Below are positions 35,404 to 43,342 of a stretch of DNA of 64,000 bases, in pieces. The notes under the pieces were generated by a model. It did not search any database. It saw only the letters and a program-made list of their open reading frames with translations, and was not told the origin of the DNA. The stretch comes from Dinoroseobacter shibae DFL 12 = DSM 16493 (GTDB lineage Bacteria; Pseudomonadota; Alphaproteobacteria; Rhodobacterales; Rhodobacteraceae). The stretch is taken from positions 62,001-126,000 of the forward strand of contig NC_009957.1 in NCBI RefSeq assembly GCF_000018145.1. The letters run 5' to 3'. The position numbers and the translations under genes are program-made. Numbering within the stretch: the stretch's first letter is position 1; the number at the start of each line of letters is the position of its first letter.

Positions 35404-36122
35404 CGCAGCCATAGAACGCGTCGGTTGTCTGATGTTCGAGGCAGATGCACTGTTCCTGCTATCCATTCCGCCCTAGTTTTTGAGTCTTGTACGACAACTC
35501 GAAAATTCACCCCAGACGGAGCAGACACAAACTCTCCGTCGATCTCCTCGAGTGCTGCTTCGCGCGAAGAGCCGTGATCACTAATGAGTTCCAGGACTGC
35601 TTGCGGCGCCACGTCAGGTGCAATCCCGCGTCGCCCTGAATACACTGTCGCGATTTCTTCCAACTTGCTGTTCAAAGCGGGGGATGCGTCTGTGACGCGA
35701 AGAAAATCGCTCGTGCGGATCAAACGGTGCGGAGTTCGGCGCCAATCACGAAGTCGATCTAACGCTTCTTCCGGCAAACCTAGATGATCCGCCACCATGT
35801 CGATCAATTCGGGGGCGGCCGTATTGAGGTCGATCAATCCGCCGGTATCTTGAAGAGTGATCTGATAAGTCGCCCCGCCAAGCTCCAACTGCAATAGAGC
35901 CGCAGAAGCATCAGGCACTTCACCTTGCAGGACCAATCTGAGGGCTTCGTGGTTCAGACGATTGGTGCCGACTAAAACTGCAGTGCTGTGTGAACGTTCC
36001 AAGCGCGCCATCATGATGGCACTGGTCACGGCAAACAGAGCGGTCAGGACAGTCAAACCGGACAGCACAACAATCAAGGCAAAGCCGGATCGAGTGTTTG
36101 CGTTTCGCATCTTGGCTTGCAT
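35400..36122 (-). CDS. Orphan GspK-like type II secretion minor pseudopilin
   Basis: 240 residues with a type IV-pilin-like N-terminus (SGFALIVVLSGLTVLTALFA) in which a short basic leader precedes a hydrophobic helix. The periplasmic part has the GspK hallmarks YQITLQDTGGLIDLNTAAPE and the helix-hairpin-helix-like LPEEALDRLRDWRRTPHRLI, with FLRV as in the LRxVxG loop. No other gsp gene is in the window. The IS cluster begins 48 bp upstream, so it is probably a fragment of a secretion cluster cut off by rearrangement. Confidence 0.75.
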   Translation of the reverse strand: MQAKMRNANTRSGFALIVVLSGLTVLTALFAVTSAIMMARLERSHSTAVLVGTNRLNHEALRLVLQGEVPDASAALLQLELGGATYQITLQDTGGLIDLNTAAPELIDMVADHLGLPEEALDRLRDWRRTPHRLIRTSDFLRVTDASPALNSKLEEIATVYSGRRGIAPDVAPQAVLELISDHGSSREAALEEIDGEFVSAPSGVNFRVVVQDSKTRAEWIAGTVHLPRTSDNRRVLWLR

Positions 36123-36232
36123 AAGAGGACTTTAGAGCGCTTTTTGGGTGAGCCAAGTCCTTTTCCTAGGGTCAGGACCCATTGATTTTCGTGTAGCGGC
36201 ATGATTCACGGCTCGAAAACCGAGTGGTGAAT

Positions 36233-36990
36233 ATGTCTGATCTTTTTTGGCTCACGGACGCGCAGATGGCGCGTCTTGCCCCCTTCTTTCCAAAGTCCCA
36301 TGGCAAGCCGCGCGTAGATGATCGACGCGTTCTCAGTGGGATTATCTTCATCAATCGCAATGGCTTACGCTGGCGTGACGCACCCGTTGCCTATGGCCCA
36401 CACAAGACGCTTTACAACCGTTGGAAACGGTGGAGCGATAAGGGGATCTTCGCGCGGATGATGGCCGGTCTTGCCGCCGAGCACGGCGAGAGGAAGACTG
36501 TGATGATCGACGCAACTTACTTGAAGGCACATCGCACGGCGACCAGTTTGGGCGTCAAAAAGGGGGGCGTGGACGCCTGATTGGCCGGACCAAGGGCGGC
36601 ATGAATACCAAGCTGCACGCCATTTGTGACAGCCAAGGACGCCCGCTGAACCTGTTCGTTACGGCTGGTCAGGTCAGTGATTACATCGGCGCACGGGCGT
36701 TAGTCAGCAGCCTTCCGAAGGTCGATTGGCTACTCGGTGACCGCGGCTATGACGCCGATTGGTTCAGAGAAGCGTTGCAAGACAAAGGGATACGCCCCTG
36801 CATACCGGGTCGAAAGCAACGCAAGGCAACAGTCAAATACGACAAACGTCGATACAAGCGCCGCAATCGGATCGAGATCATGTTTGGCAGGCTGAAGGAT
36901 TGGCGGCGTGTGGCGACCCGCTACGACCGATGCCCAAAGGTCTTCCTATCAGCAATCGCCCTTGCTGCACTCGTCATTTACTGGCTATGA
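36233..36990 (+). CDS. IS5-family transposase (OrfA/OrfB with -1 frameshift)
   Basis: OrfA runs from the ATG at 36233 to 36580 (MSDLFWLTDAQMARLAPFFP; first DDE Asp in VMIDATYLKAH). OrfB continues in the -1 frame to 36990 (NTKLHAICDSQGRPL, DWLLGDRGYDADWF with the second Asp, RRYKRRNRIEIMFGRLKDWR with the Glu). The switch fits the slippery run A5G6 at 36557-36567, the programmed frameshift of IS427-like elements. The right end of the element has been displaced by the IS110-type insertion, so it can move only as a composite. Confidence 0.88.
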
Positions 36991-37092
36991 GATGCCGTAA
37001 CGGGGCCTGCGTCACGCGCCGCCGTTGCCACTTGTCAGACTAGCACCGCGCTGTCGCCATTCCCGTATTGAACCCACATGGAGGATGACGGG

Positions 37093-38121
37093 ATGAAATT
37101 GTTTGTCGGATTGGATGTGTCGCTTGCGAAGACTTCGGTCTGCGTGATCAGCGAGTACGGCAAGATTATCAAAGAGGCAGAGACTGAAAGCGAACCCGAG
37201 GTTCTGGCGCGCTGGCTGCATGATCTGGACGGCAGCATCGCGGCGATTGGCCTGGAGGCTGGGCCTCTGTCGCAATGGCTGCACCGAGGGCTGACCGAAG
37301 CTGGCCTTGATACGGTGCTCATGGAAACGCGCCAAGTGAAAGGAGCGCTGAAGGCGATGCCGATCAAGACGGATCGGCGCGATGCAGAAGGGATTGCACG
37401 CCTTCTTCATCTCGGCTGGTTCCGCCCGGTCCACTGTAAATCCGTGTCTGCTCAGGAAACCCGGGCGGTTCTTGGCGCTCGAAAGGCTATCCAGCAGAAC
37501 ATGATCGCTCTGGAAATGTCGTTGCGCGGACTCCTGCGGAACTTTGGCCTCAAGGTCGGCGCGATCTCCCGTGGCAGGTTTGAGACACGCATTCGGGAGT
37601 TGGCAGATGGCAACCCGATGCTGGAAACCGCGACAGACCCGATGCTGCGGGCCCGGGCGACCCTACGGCAGGAACTGGCCGGGCTCGAAGAACGCGTGCG
37701 CCAGTTGGCCTGGGATGATCAGGTTTGCCAACGGCTTATGTCGATGCCTGGAATCGGTGCGGTCGTAGCACTTACATTCCGTGCTGCGGTCGATGATCCT
37801 GCCCGCTTTCGGTCTTCAAAGAGAATTGGCCCCTGGGTTGGCCTGACGCCCTCACGCAACCAGTCCGGTGAACGAGACGTGTCAGGCGGCATCACCAAGG
37901 CTGGTGACGTCAATCTGAGGCGAACATTGTGCCAGGCAGCAACCGTCATGATGAATCGCGGCCGATCGACATGGCTGAGAACATGGGGAGCCCAGCTCGC
38001 GCAGCGGCGTGGTCGCAAAATCGCGATGGTCGCCCTCGCACGCCGCATCGCTGTCATCCTCCATCGGATTTGGGTCGATGGCACAACCTTCCAGCCAGAT
38101 GCCGCGCCGAACCTTGCCTGA
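37093..38121 (+). CDS. IS110-family DEDD transposase
   Basis: 342 residues from the ATG at 37093, with GGAGG 7 bases upstream (an ATG at 37078 is also in frame). The N-terminal RuvC-like domain reads KLFVGLDVSLAKTSVCVI, AIGLEAGPLSQWL and IKTDRRDAEGIARLL, which supply the DEDD metal ligands. The C-terminal transposase_20 domain shows LMSMPGIGAVVALTF and RFRSSKRIGPWVGLTPSRNQ, with the catalytic serine region SGGITKAGDVNLRR. Confidence 0.92.
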   Translation: MKLFVGLDVSLAKTSVCVISEYGKIIKEAETESEPEVLARWLHDLDGSIAAIGLEAGPLSQWLHRGLTEAGLDTVLMETRQVKGALKAMPIKTDRRDAEGIARLLHLGWFRPVHCKSVSAQETRAVLGARKAIQQNMIALEMSLRGLLRNFGLKVGAISRGRFETRIRELADGNPMLETATDPMLRARATLRQELAGLEERVRQLAWDDQVCQRLMSMPGIGAVVALTFRAAVDDPARFRSSKRIGPWVGLTPSRNQSGERDVSGGITKAGDVNLRRTLCQAATVMMNRGRSTWLRTWGAQLAQRRGRKIAMVALARRIAVILHRIWVDGTTFQPDAAPNLA

Positions 38122-38425
38122 TCGGATGAGCCGCCACCCGTTGCCTGCCTGATCGCAGGCTGTCGAGGTCCCGCAGGGACGTGGTTCCGATAATGCCGTG
38201 GTTTGGACTGTCGCTGACACAAGTCAAGCACGCCTATGAGATGGGCACATCGGAATTACATCGAACCAGCATCATGTTGGCAGCCACCGCGCTGACCACG
38301 AACCGAAGCATGTACCCAAAGGACCTCAGCCGAAGGCAGCCAGAAAGCAGCCACAGGCATGCCCGATCCAAGCGAACCGCCTTGGCGGATCAATTTGACT
38401 GCGGAAAATCGCTTGACTGAGGCGA
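38122..38425 (+). ncRNA. Long non-coding right end of the IS110-type element, candidate bridge/seek RNA
   Basis: About 300 bases between the transposase stop and the right subterminal repeat contain no plausible gene. In IS1111-type elements this segment encodes the guide RNA that pairs with donor and target DNA. Identification is by position only; I did not fold it. Confidence 0.4.
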
Positions 38426-38474
38426 CCCCGTTACCGAAGTCCTGACCCTAGAAAGTCAAATCCGGGCACTTGCA

Positions 38475-38657
38475 CTAACGTACGATCCTGCCCCCTACCG
38501 GAGCAGACCCCATCTGTGCCAAGGCGCGGACATCGGCGGAGGGGTTCATCTGGTTCACCAGTGGCCAGAGCGCAGCCCCTGTTGCCACGACCCCTGCCCC
38601 GACCGTTGCGTAATACAGGAAATCCCTGCGGGCGGTATTCTCTGACGCTTCCATCAT
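38475..38657 (-). pseudogene. petA: Truncated Rieske protein gene (petA N-terminus only)
   Basis: 60 codons reading [20 protein letters not shown] then [17 protein letters not shown], which is the N-terminal Tat/membrane anchor of the cytochrome bc1 Rieske iron-sulfur subunit. The sequence departs from the family after ALA and stops at 38475 with no iron-sulfur domain. A CueR-type promoter lies directly upstream, so it may be expressed as a small Tat-type membrane protein rather than being pure debris. Confidence 0.75.
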
Positions 38658-38663
38658 CGGGCA

Positions 38664-38694
38664 TGTGTCCGTGCCTCCCGCGCTGGAAGGTCAA
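38664..38694 (-). promoter_or_regulatory. CueR-type promoter ahead of the truncated petA
   Basis: Minus strand: TTGACC (38694-38689), a 19-base spacer beginning TTCCAGCGCGGGAGG, then GACACAT. The spacer has the dyad CTTCC...GGGAGG of copper-responsive MerR-family promoters. The -10 is poor, so this is the weakest of the five. Confidence 0.5.
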
Positions 38695-38760
38695 CACGCG
38701 AGATGTAACGTTTTGTCAGCGCACCTCTCTACGGATCATCAAACAGGCCTTGTCGGCGCA

Positions 38761-38898
38761 TTAATGGTGCGGGCCCGCGCCTTTTGCCATCATGAGGTGG
38801 TGCTCCTGGTGATGCGCCCCGATGGTCATCAGACCAAAGAAACCAAGTCCCTGAATCTGCGCGGCATCGCCATCGACACTGAGCGCCACGCCATCTTC
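38761..38898 (-). pseudogene. C-terminal remnant of small exported protein cut by IS630
   Basis: Directly across the IS630 element from 39955-40341, and in the same frame once the element and one TA are removed: ...TEDL | EDGVALSVDGDAAQIQGLG then GAHHQEHHLMMAKGAGPHH and stop. The His/Met-rich end suggests metal binding. Confidence 0.75.
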
Positions 38899-38900
38899 TA

Positions 38901-39954
38901 GAGCATGTCGCCTCTGACCAGATTCAGGATTCCCCTGATGTTGTTCCTATGATTCCATGTCTTTCAGGCAGATATGGAGGTCAGAGATGGGCAAAGCGCA
39001 TCCTGTTGAGTTGCGTGAACGTGCCGTGCGGCTTGTCGAGCAGGGCAACACGCACACAGAGGCGGCTCGGCGGCTGTGCGTGTCGATCAAGTTCGTCAAC
39101 GACATGGTGCGGCTCAAGCGCGAGACCGGCTCGCTCGCGCCGAAACCTCAGGGCAATCCCGGGCGCGGCAAACTGACCAGCGTCAAAGGCTGGGTGGAGA
39201 GCCGGATCACGGCGCAACCCGATCTGACGATTGACGAGTTGACCGCGGAACTGGCCGCGAAACACGGGGTGAAGGTTCATCGCTCGTCGGTCGGTCGGCT
39301 GCTGCTCAGGCTCGGGCTGTCACACAAAAAAAGACCTGCAAGCCCTTGAGCAGAAGCGTCAGGACGTGGCCGATCTGCGCCGCATATGGATCGGCAAACG
39401 CCAGCCCTTCATGGCCAGACATCTGGAAAGGCTGGCTTTCATCGACGAGACATCGCTCAAGACGAACATGGCCAAGACCACCGGCTGGGCCCCGCGCGGG
39501 CAACGCCTGGTCGATCACGCGCCGTTCGGGCATTGGCGCACCCAGACCTTCATCGGTGCCCTGCGCCATGATCGCCTCGATGCCCCGTGGGTGATCGATG
39601 GCGCAATGAACGGCGAGTTGTTCGACCTCTATATCGAGACCCAGCTGGTGCCGACCTTGGGTCCGGGCGACGTGGTCATCCTCGACAACTTGTCGAGCCA
39701 TAAGAGCCCCGGCGCAGCCAAGGCCATGCGAGATATCGGCGCGTGGTTCCTGTTCCTGCCGCCCTACAGTCCCGACCTCAACCCGATCGAGATGGCCTTC
39801 TCAAAGCTCAAGGTCCTGATCCGAAAGGCTGCAGCCCGAACCTACCATGAACTTTGGCAGGCTGTCGGTCATGTGTGCGACCTCTTCACCGACGAGGAAT
39901 GCTACAACTTCTTCAAGGCCGCAGGATATAAAACCGATTAAACGCGACACGCTC
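38901..39954 (+). mobile_element. IS630-family insertion sequence
   Basis: Ends GAGCATGTCGC (38901-38911) and GCGACACGCTC (39944-39954) are inverted repeats with one mismatch and are flanked by TA on both sides (38899-38900, 39955-39956), the target duplication of IS630/Tc1-mariner elements. Length 1,054 bp. Confidence 0.9.
38987..39941 (+). CDS. IS630-family transposase in two frames
   Basis: The first frame (38987-39349, GGAGG before the ATG) gives the helix-turn-helix part (MGKAHPVELRERAVRLVEQG). The second frame, offset by +1, gives the DDE domain (ERLAFIDETSLKTNM with the first Asp, LGPGDVVILDNLSSHKS with the second, PPYSPDLNPIEMAFSKLK with the Glu). The change occurs at A7 (39325-39331): with six A the reading would be HKKDLQALEQKRQD uninterrupted. 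This is either slippage-dependent expression or a one-base inactivating insertion. Confidence 0.88.
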
Positions 39955-40341
39955 TAAGTCCTCTGTCACAACGTCCCAGCCGGTCTCGGCCGCGAGAAAG
40001 GGCGCATGGGCGGGCACCATGGCGCGGATGGCCTCGAGAACACGGGGGGTGCCCCGAATCTCGAACCGGGCCCCTTCCGGCCGCAGGGTGCGGGCGACCA
40101 CGGCCTCTTGGGTCAGAAGGTCCATATCGACCAGATGGCGGCGCAATCCGTCAATATCGACCCGCTCCCAATCCGTCTCGGGATCGGCCTGCAGGATCGT
40201 TACGATTTCCGCCAAGGCGGCAAAGGCCGATTGCCCGGTTTCCTGCGGTCCGCCCATGTCGTGACCAGCCGCGGAATTGGCGTGCTGCGCGGCCACGGGT
40301 GCGGCCATCACTATGGCAAGGACGAAGGGAATGAGACGCAT
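39955..40341 (-). pseudogene. Small exported protein, N-terminal part (gene disrupted by IS630)
   Basis: 129 codons from the ATG at 40341 (AAGGA upstream) to the IS630 target. A signal peptide (MRLIPFVLAIVMAAPVAAQH) is followed by a His/Met-containing linker (HANSAAGHDMGGPQETGQ) and a helical domain (FAALAEIVTILQADPETDWE...). With the fragment at 38761-38898 the intact protein would have 174 residues. As it stands translation would end in 13 residues from the IS (to 39913). Function unknown; it lies at the edge of the copper island. Confidence 0.8.
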
Positions 40342-40400
40342 GGACAGGTCCTTCAATGGGGTGGTGTCATGTTTACGCTAGCAGGGGCGGATGCATCGTA

Positions 40401-40418
40401 ATATGATTTCAATCATAT
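40401..40418. promoter_or_regulatory. FNR/Crp-like palindrome overlapping the start of the Crp-family gene
   Basis: ATATGATT-TC-AATCATAT is an exact palindrome with the TGAT-N4-ATCA core of FNR/Crp-family sites. The gene's ATG (40417) lies in its last bases, so binding would block expression. A second palindrome, TATGATCATA, follows at 40432-40441. Confidence 0.5.
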
Positions 40419-40983
40419 GTTGCCAAACCCCTATGATCATATCCCGAGCTCAGCCCTGCGCCCAATCTCCGGCGCGGTTGGAGATACCGTATTTCACCAA
40501 GGCGACCCCACCCACGGTCTCTATGTCGTGCAAACCGGGCGCGTGCATCTCGAGCGGGTCGGTCCAGATGGCGAGCGGTTCATCATCCACCGTGCCCAAG
40601 CCGGAACAAGCTTTGCCGAAGCTTCGGTGTTTTCGGAGGTCTATCATTGCGACGCAGTCATTGTTGAGGCCGGGGCGCTGATCCGGATCGACAAGGCTTC
40701 CGTATTGGCCGCTTTTGCCGACCCGGCATTTGCCCGCGCCTATGGCCGTCAGGCGGCTCAACAGATACAGGCGCAGCGACAGATGCTGGAGATCGTCGGC
40801 ATTCGGCGCGCAGAGGACCGGGTGATGGCAGGGTTGATCGCAGGCTTGCTCGAAGGCTCCATCGTCGAATTTGCCGCTCGGTTACAATTGAGCCATGAGG
40901 CGACCTACAGGGCGCTGCGAAAGCTTGTGCAAGACGGACGGGTCATGAACCCGTCCCGCGGGATCTATCACCTGCACCCATGA
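40417..40983 (+). CDS. Crp/Fnr-family transcriptional regulator
   Basis: 188 residues, slightly short for the family. The cyclic-nucleotide-binding-type beta roll is present (VGDTVFHQGDPTHGLYVV, RVHLERVGPDGERFIIHR) with a dimerisation helix, and the C-terminal helix-turn-helix reads EFAARLQLSHEATYRALRKL. The FNR iron-sulfur cysteines are missing, so it does not sense oxygen through a [4Fe-4S] cluster. No Shine-Dalgarno precedes the ATG. It is divergent from the disrupted exported-protein gene. Confidence 0.85.
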   Translation: MLPNPYDHIPSSALRPISGAVGDTVFHQGDPTHGLYVVQTGRVHLERVGPDGERFIIHRAQAGTSFAEASVFSEVYHCDAVIVEAGALIRIDKASVLAAFADPAFARAYGRQAAQQIQAQRQMLEIVGIRRAEDRVMAGLIAGLLEGSIVEFAARLQLSHEATYRALRKLVQDGRVMNPSRGIYHLHP

Positions 40984-40988
40984 CCTGA

Positions 40989-41441
40989 TCAGCTGTGGCT
41001 CGCGAAGACCGAGGTCGCGCCGTCGGAGCCAACAAGCAAGGTGTCAAAAGCGTCACCGGCCCCGGGACCGCCCATGCCGGGCGAACTCATCGGCATGCGG
41101 GGGACAGTCAAACCGCGCGCCATCGGTTGCTCTGCTAGCAGCCGCGTGATGTCCGCGGCAGGCACGTGGCCCTCGATAAAATAGTCGCCCACGACCGCCG
41201 TGTGACATCCAGCAAGTTCCGGTGCAATTTGCAGCCGATCTTTGAACGCATAAAGCGCATCCTGATCGACGTCCTGCGCCTCGACCGCGAAGCCCGCTTG
41301 CCGGACATGATCGACCCAAGCGGTGCAGCATCCGCAGGTGGGGGTTTTCAGGACTTTAATGACCGGTTCCGTGTTGGCCAGTGCTCGCAGGGGGAGTGTG
41401 GCAGCCGCTCCGGCCAGCAAGAACGTACGTCGTTTCATCAT
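40989..41441 (-). CDS. DUF411 periplasmic metal-binding protein
   Basis: 150 residues. A Tat-like signal (MMKRRTFLLAGAAATLPLRA) and the DUF411 signature KVLKTPTCGCCTAWVDHVRQ, then CHTAVVGDYFIEGHVPAADI. DUF411 proteins are exported and are regularly found in copper and silver resistance islands; the CxCC motif is the likely metal site. A Met/Gly-rich loop (MPMSSPGMGGPG) follows. It overlaps the end of the sterol-desaturase-like gene by 86 bases. Confidence 0.88.
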   Translation of the reverse strand: MMKRRTFLLAGAAATLPLRALANTEPVIKVLKTPTCGCCTAWVDHVRQAGFAVEAQDVDQDALYAFKDRLQIAPELAGCHTAVVGDYFIEGHVPAADITRLLAEQPMARGLTVPRMPMSSPGMGGPGAGDAFDTLLVGSDGATSVFASHS

Positions 41442-42348
41442 GTGTTCCTTTTTGAGTTACCCGAGACCCTAGAACTGTGTTTTCGAGAGTCCAGAGGCTG
41501 TTCCTGCTTGTCGGCGTGAGGGCGGATGTATCCAGGGCGTGTCCGCTTGCTGGCCCGCGAAGGGGCTGGATCAACATCCTGTCGACCCAGAGGTCGCGCG
41601 TCGTGCGAAACTGCTCGATACCGATCGTCATTCCCTCGTGGCCCTTCGCGGGCTGGGCTACGTAAGTACCCATGAGGCGGTCCCACCACGGCAGGTTGAA
41701 GCCGTAGTTTGAGTTGGTTTCGCGCGGATCGACAGAATGATGCACGCGGTGCATGTCGGGTGTGACGACGATCCATCTGAGCCACCGGTCGACCGGTCTC
41801 GGCAGGTTGATGTTGGCATGGTTGAAGAGGGCAGTGGCGTTGAGGATGATCTCGAACAACAAAACCGCGACGCCGGGCGGACCAAGCGCTGCCACCAGGG
41901 CGAGCTTGATCGCCATCGAGATGAGGATCTCAATCGGATGGAAGCGTAATCCAGTGGTTGCGTCGAAGTCGAGATCCGCATGGTGCATCCGGTGCAGGCG
42001 CCACAGGGCCGGGACGGCGTGGAACATGACATGTTGCAGATAGATCGCCAGATCGAGCAGCAGCATGGACAGGATCACAGCCAACCCGAAAGGAGCCTCG
42101 ATAATGTTGAACAGGCCCCAGCCCCGCTCCTCGGCCAGGACCGCCAGACCGACGGCCAGGATTGGGAAAGACAACCGGAGGATCGCCGTATCGATCACGA
42201 CAAGTGCCAGGTTGTTCGACCAACGGATGACACGCGGAATGTCACGCCGCCGACGCGGGGCGGCGAGTTCCCAAAGCGCCATGGCGGCCAGCACACTCAA
42301 AAACGCCGTCAGACGAATCTCCGGCTCTGCGGCTAGTATTATGTCCAT
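41356..42348 (-). CDS. Sterol desaturase/fatty acid hydroxylase-superfamily membrane protein
   Basis: 330 residues from the ATG at 42348. Several membrane helices and the three His clusters of the superfamily are visible: HVMFH, LHRMHHADLDFD and HRVHHS (with LFNHAN between), which hold a di-iron centre. The last 60 residues are unlike the family and overlap the DUF411 gene, so the natural end may have been lost by a frameshift. The substrate is unknown. Related genes recur in alphaproteobacterial copper islands. Confidence 0.82.
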   Translation of the reverse strand: MDIILAAEPEIRLTAFLSVLAAMALWELAAPRRRRDIPRVIRWSNNLALVVIDTAILRLSFPILAVGLAVLAEERGWGLFNIIEAPFGLAVILSMLLLDLAIYLQHVMFHAVPALWRLHRMHHADLDFDATTGLRFHPIEILISMAIKLALVAALGPPGVAVLLFEIILNATALFNHANINLPRPVDRWLRWIVVTPDMHRVHHSVDPRETNSNYGFNLPWWDRLMGTYVAQPAKGHEGMTIGIEQFRTTRDLWVDRMLIQPLRGPASGHALDTSALTPTSRNSLWTLENTVLGSRVTQKGTHDETTYVLAGRSGCHTPPASTGQHGTGH

Positions 42349-42354
42349 CACAGT

Positions 42355-43341
42355 CTACGGCCCTTCTGTGTTAGGGCTTGGGTGCGGATGCGCATCTCGC
42401 ACATCAGTCTTTTCTTGCGCAGCCTTTGCAGCCGCTATCTGGACTATATCAAGATCCCGCGCGTGGCGCTCGTCGAGACACTCTGTTTCGAGCTGCAGCG
42501 TGACCATGTGAAACCCATGCTGTTCCGTCAGCCGCCGATAGGCCCTGTTCAGCAAATCCGCGGCCTCGGCGGGTGACTGATGGCGGATATGGGCGGAAAA
42601 CGCGTGTTTGCCGCTGGTCAGCGTCCAGGCATGCACATGGTGAACATCCAGAACCCCGTCCTGCCCGTTCAGGTCCGCTGTTACAGCGTCGAGATCCGTT
42701 CCCTCGGGCGTGCCTTCCATGAGAATGTGGACCGCTTCCTTGATTACGCCCACAGAGGCCCAGAGGAGAACCACCCCGAACGCCATGCCGAGAATCGGGT
42801 CAATCGCCAGAAAGCCGGTGAACTCGATCACAAGGGCGGTGACGATGATCAGGAGGCTGCCGACAAAGGTCTGGATGATGTGCCAGAGCGCGCCACGGGC
42901 ATTCAGATCGTCCTTGCTCGATTGCCACATCAGCGCCAGAGAGACCACTTCCGTGACCAGGCCCCCGAAGGCGACCCAAAGCATGGGGCCTGTGGCCAGG
43001 TGGATCGGGTCTCCGAGCCGCATCGCGCCCATCCAGATCACCAGAAGCGCCATGCCGAGAAGAAAGCCGCCATTCACCAGCGCCCCGATGATTTCGGCGC
43101 GGTACCATCCGAAACTGCGCGTCGAATCCGCTGGACGGCGCGCAATCCGCTGCGCGGTGATGGCCACGAGAACGCCGCCAACCGCCGACAGGGTGTGAAA
43201 CGCATCCGACAGGACGGCAATCGAGCCAGTCCAGAGCCCGACGGCCAGTTCAATCACGAAGTAGACGCCGGTGAGCCAGGCCGAAATCACAAGGGCCTTG
43301 CCGGAACTCGGCATGTGCCCGGCGTGAGAATGACTGGCCAT
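42355..43341 (-). CDS. Cation diffusion facilitator (CzcD/ZitB-type metal exporter)
   Basis: 328 residues starting MASHSHAGHMPSSGKALVIS at 43341 with GGGGAGGAG upstream; the longer open frame lies inside the previous gene. Six membrane helices, with metal-site residues in LSDAFHTLSAVGG (the HxxxD/DxxxH pair) and the matching helix, and a C-terminal cytosolic ferredoxin-like domain ending in HGFHMVTLQLETE. The His-rich N-terminus (HSHAGH) probably collects metal. CDF proteins exchange Zn2+, Co2+ or similar ions for protons. Confidence 0.9.
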   Translation of the reverse strand: MASHSHAGHMPSSGKALVISAWLTGVYFVIELAVGLWTGSIAVLSDAFHTLSAVGGVLVAITAQRIARRPADSTRSFGWYRAEIIGALVNGGFLLGMALLVIWMGAMRLGDPIHLATGPMLWVAFGGLVTEVVSLALMWQSSKDDLNARGALWHIIQTFVGSLLIIVTALVIEFTGFLAIDPILGMAFGVVLLWASVGVIKEAVHILMEGTPEGTDLDAVTADLNGQDGVLDVHHVHAWTLTSGKHAFSAHIRHQSPAEAADLLNRAYRRLTEQHGFHMVTLQLETECLDERHARDLDIVQIAAAKAAQEKTDVRDAHPHPSPNTEGP

Positions 43342-43342
43342 A

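Larger units (their letters stand above)
36995..38436 (+). mobile_element. IS110-family element of IS1111 type nested in the IS5 element
   Basis: The inner element is marked by subterminal inverted repeats CCGTAACGGGG (36995-37005) and CCCCGTTACCG (38426-38436), with one mismatch. Subterminal repeats and a long non-coding segment downstream of the transposase are traits of the IS1111 group. The precise ends lie a few bases outside these repeats. Confidence 0.7.
36170..38447. mobile_element. IS5-family (IS427-type) element interrupted by an IS110/IS1111-type element
   Basis: The outer element is bounded by GGTCAGGAC (36170-36178) and its complement GTCCTGACC (38439-38447), with CTAG on both sides (36166-36169 and 38448-38451) as target duplication, as expected for IS427-group elements. 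Its own length without the insert is about 835 bp. The inner element spans about 36995-38436. Confidence 0.85.

Noticed and set aside
38665-38901. Plus-strand 78-codon frame ending at the IS630 boundary
   Set aside because: The opposite strand holds the in-frame C-terminal remnant of the disrupted exported protein and a CueR-type promoter, which explain the sequence better.
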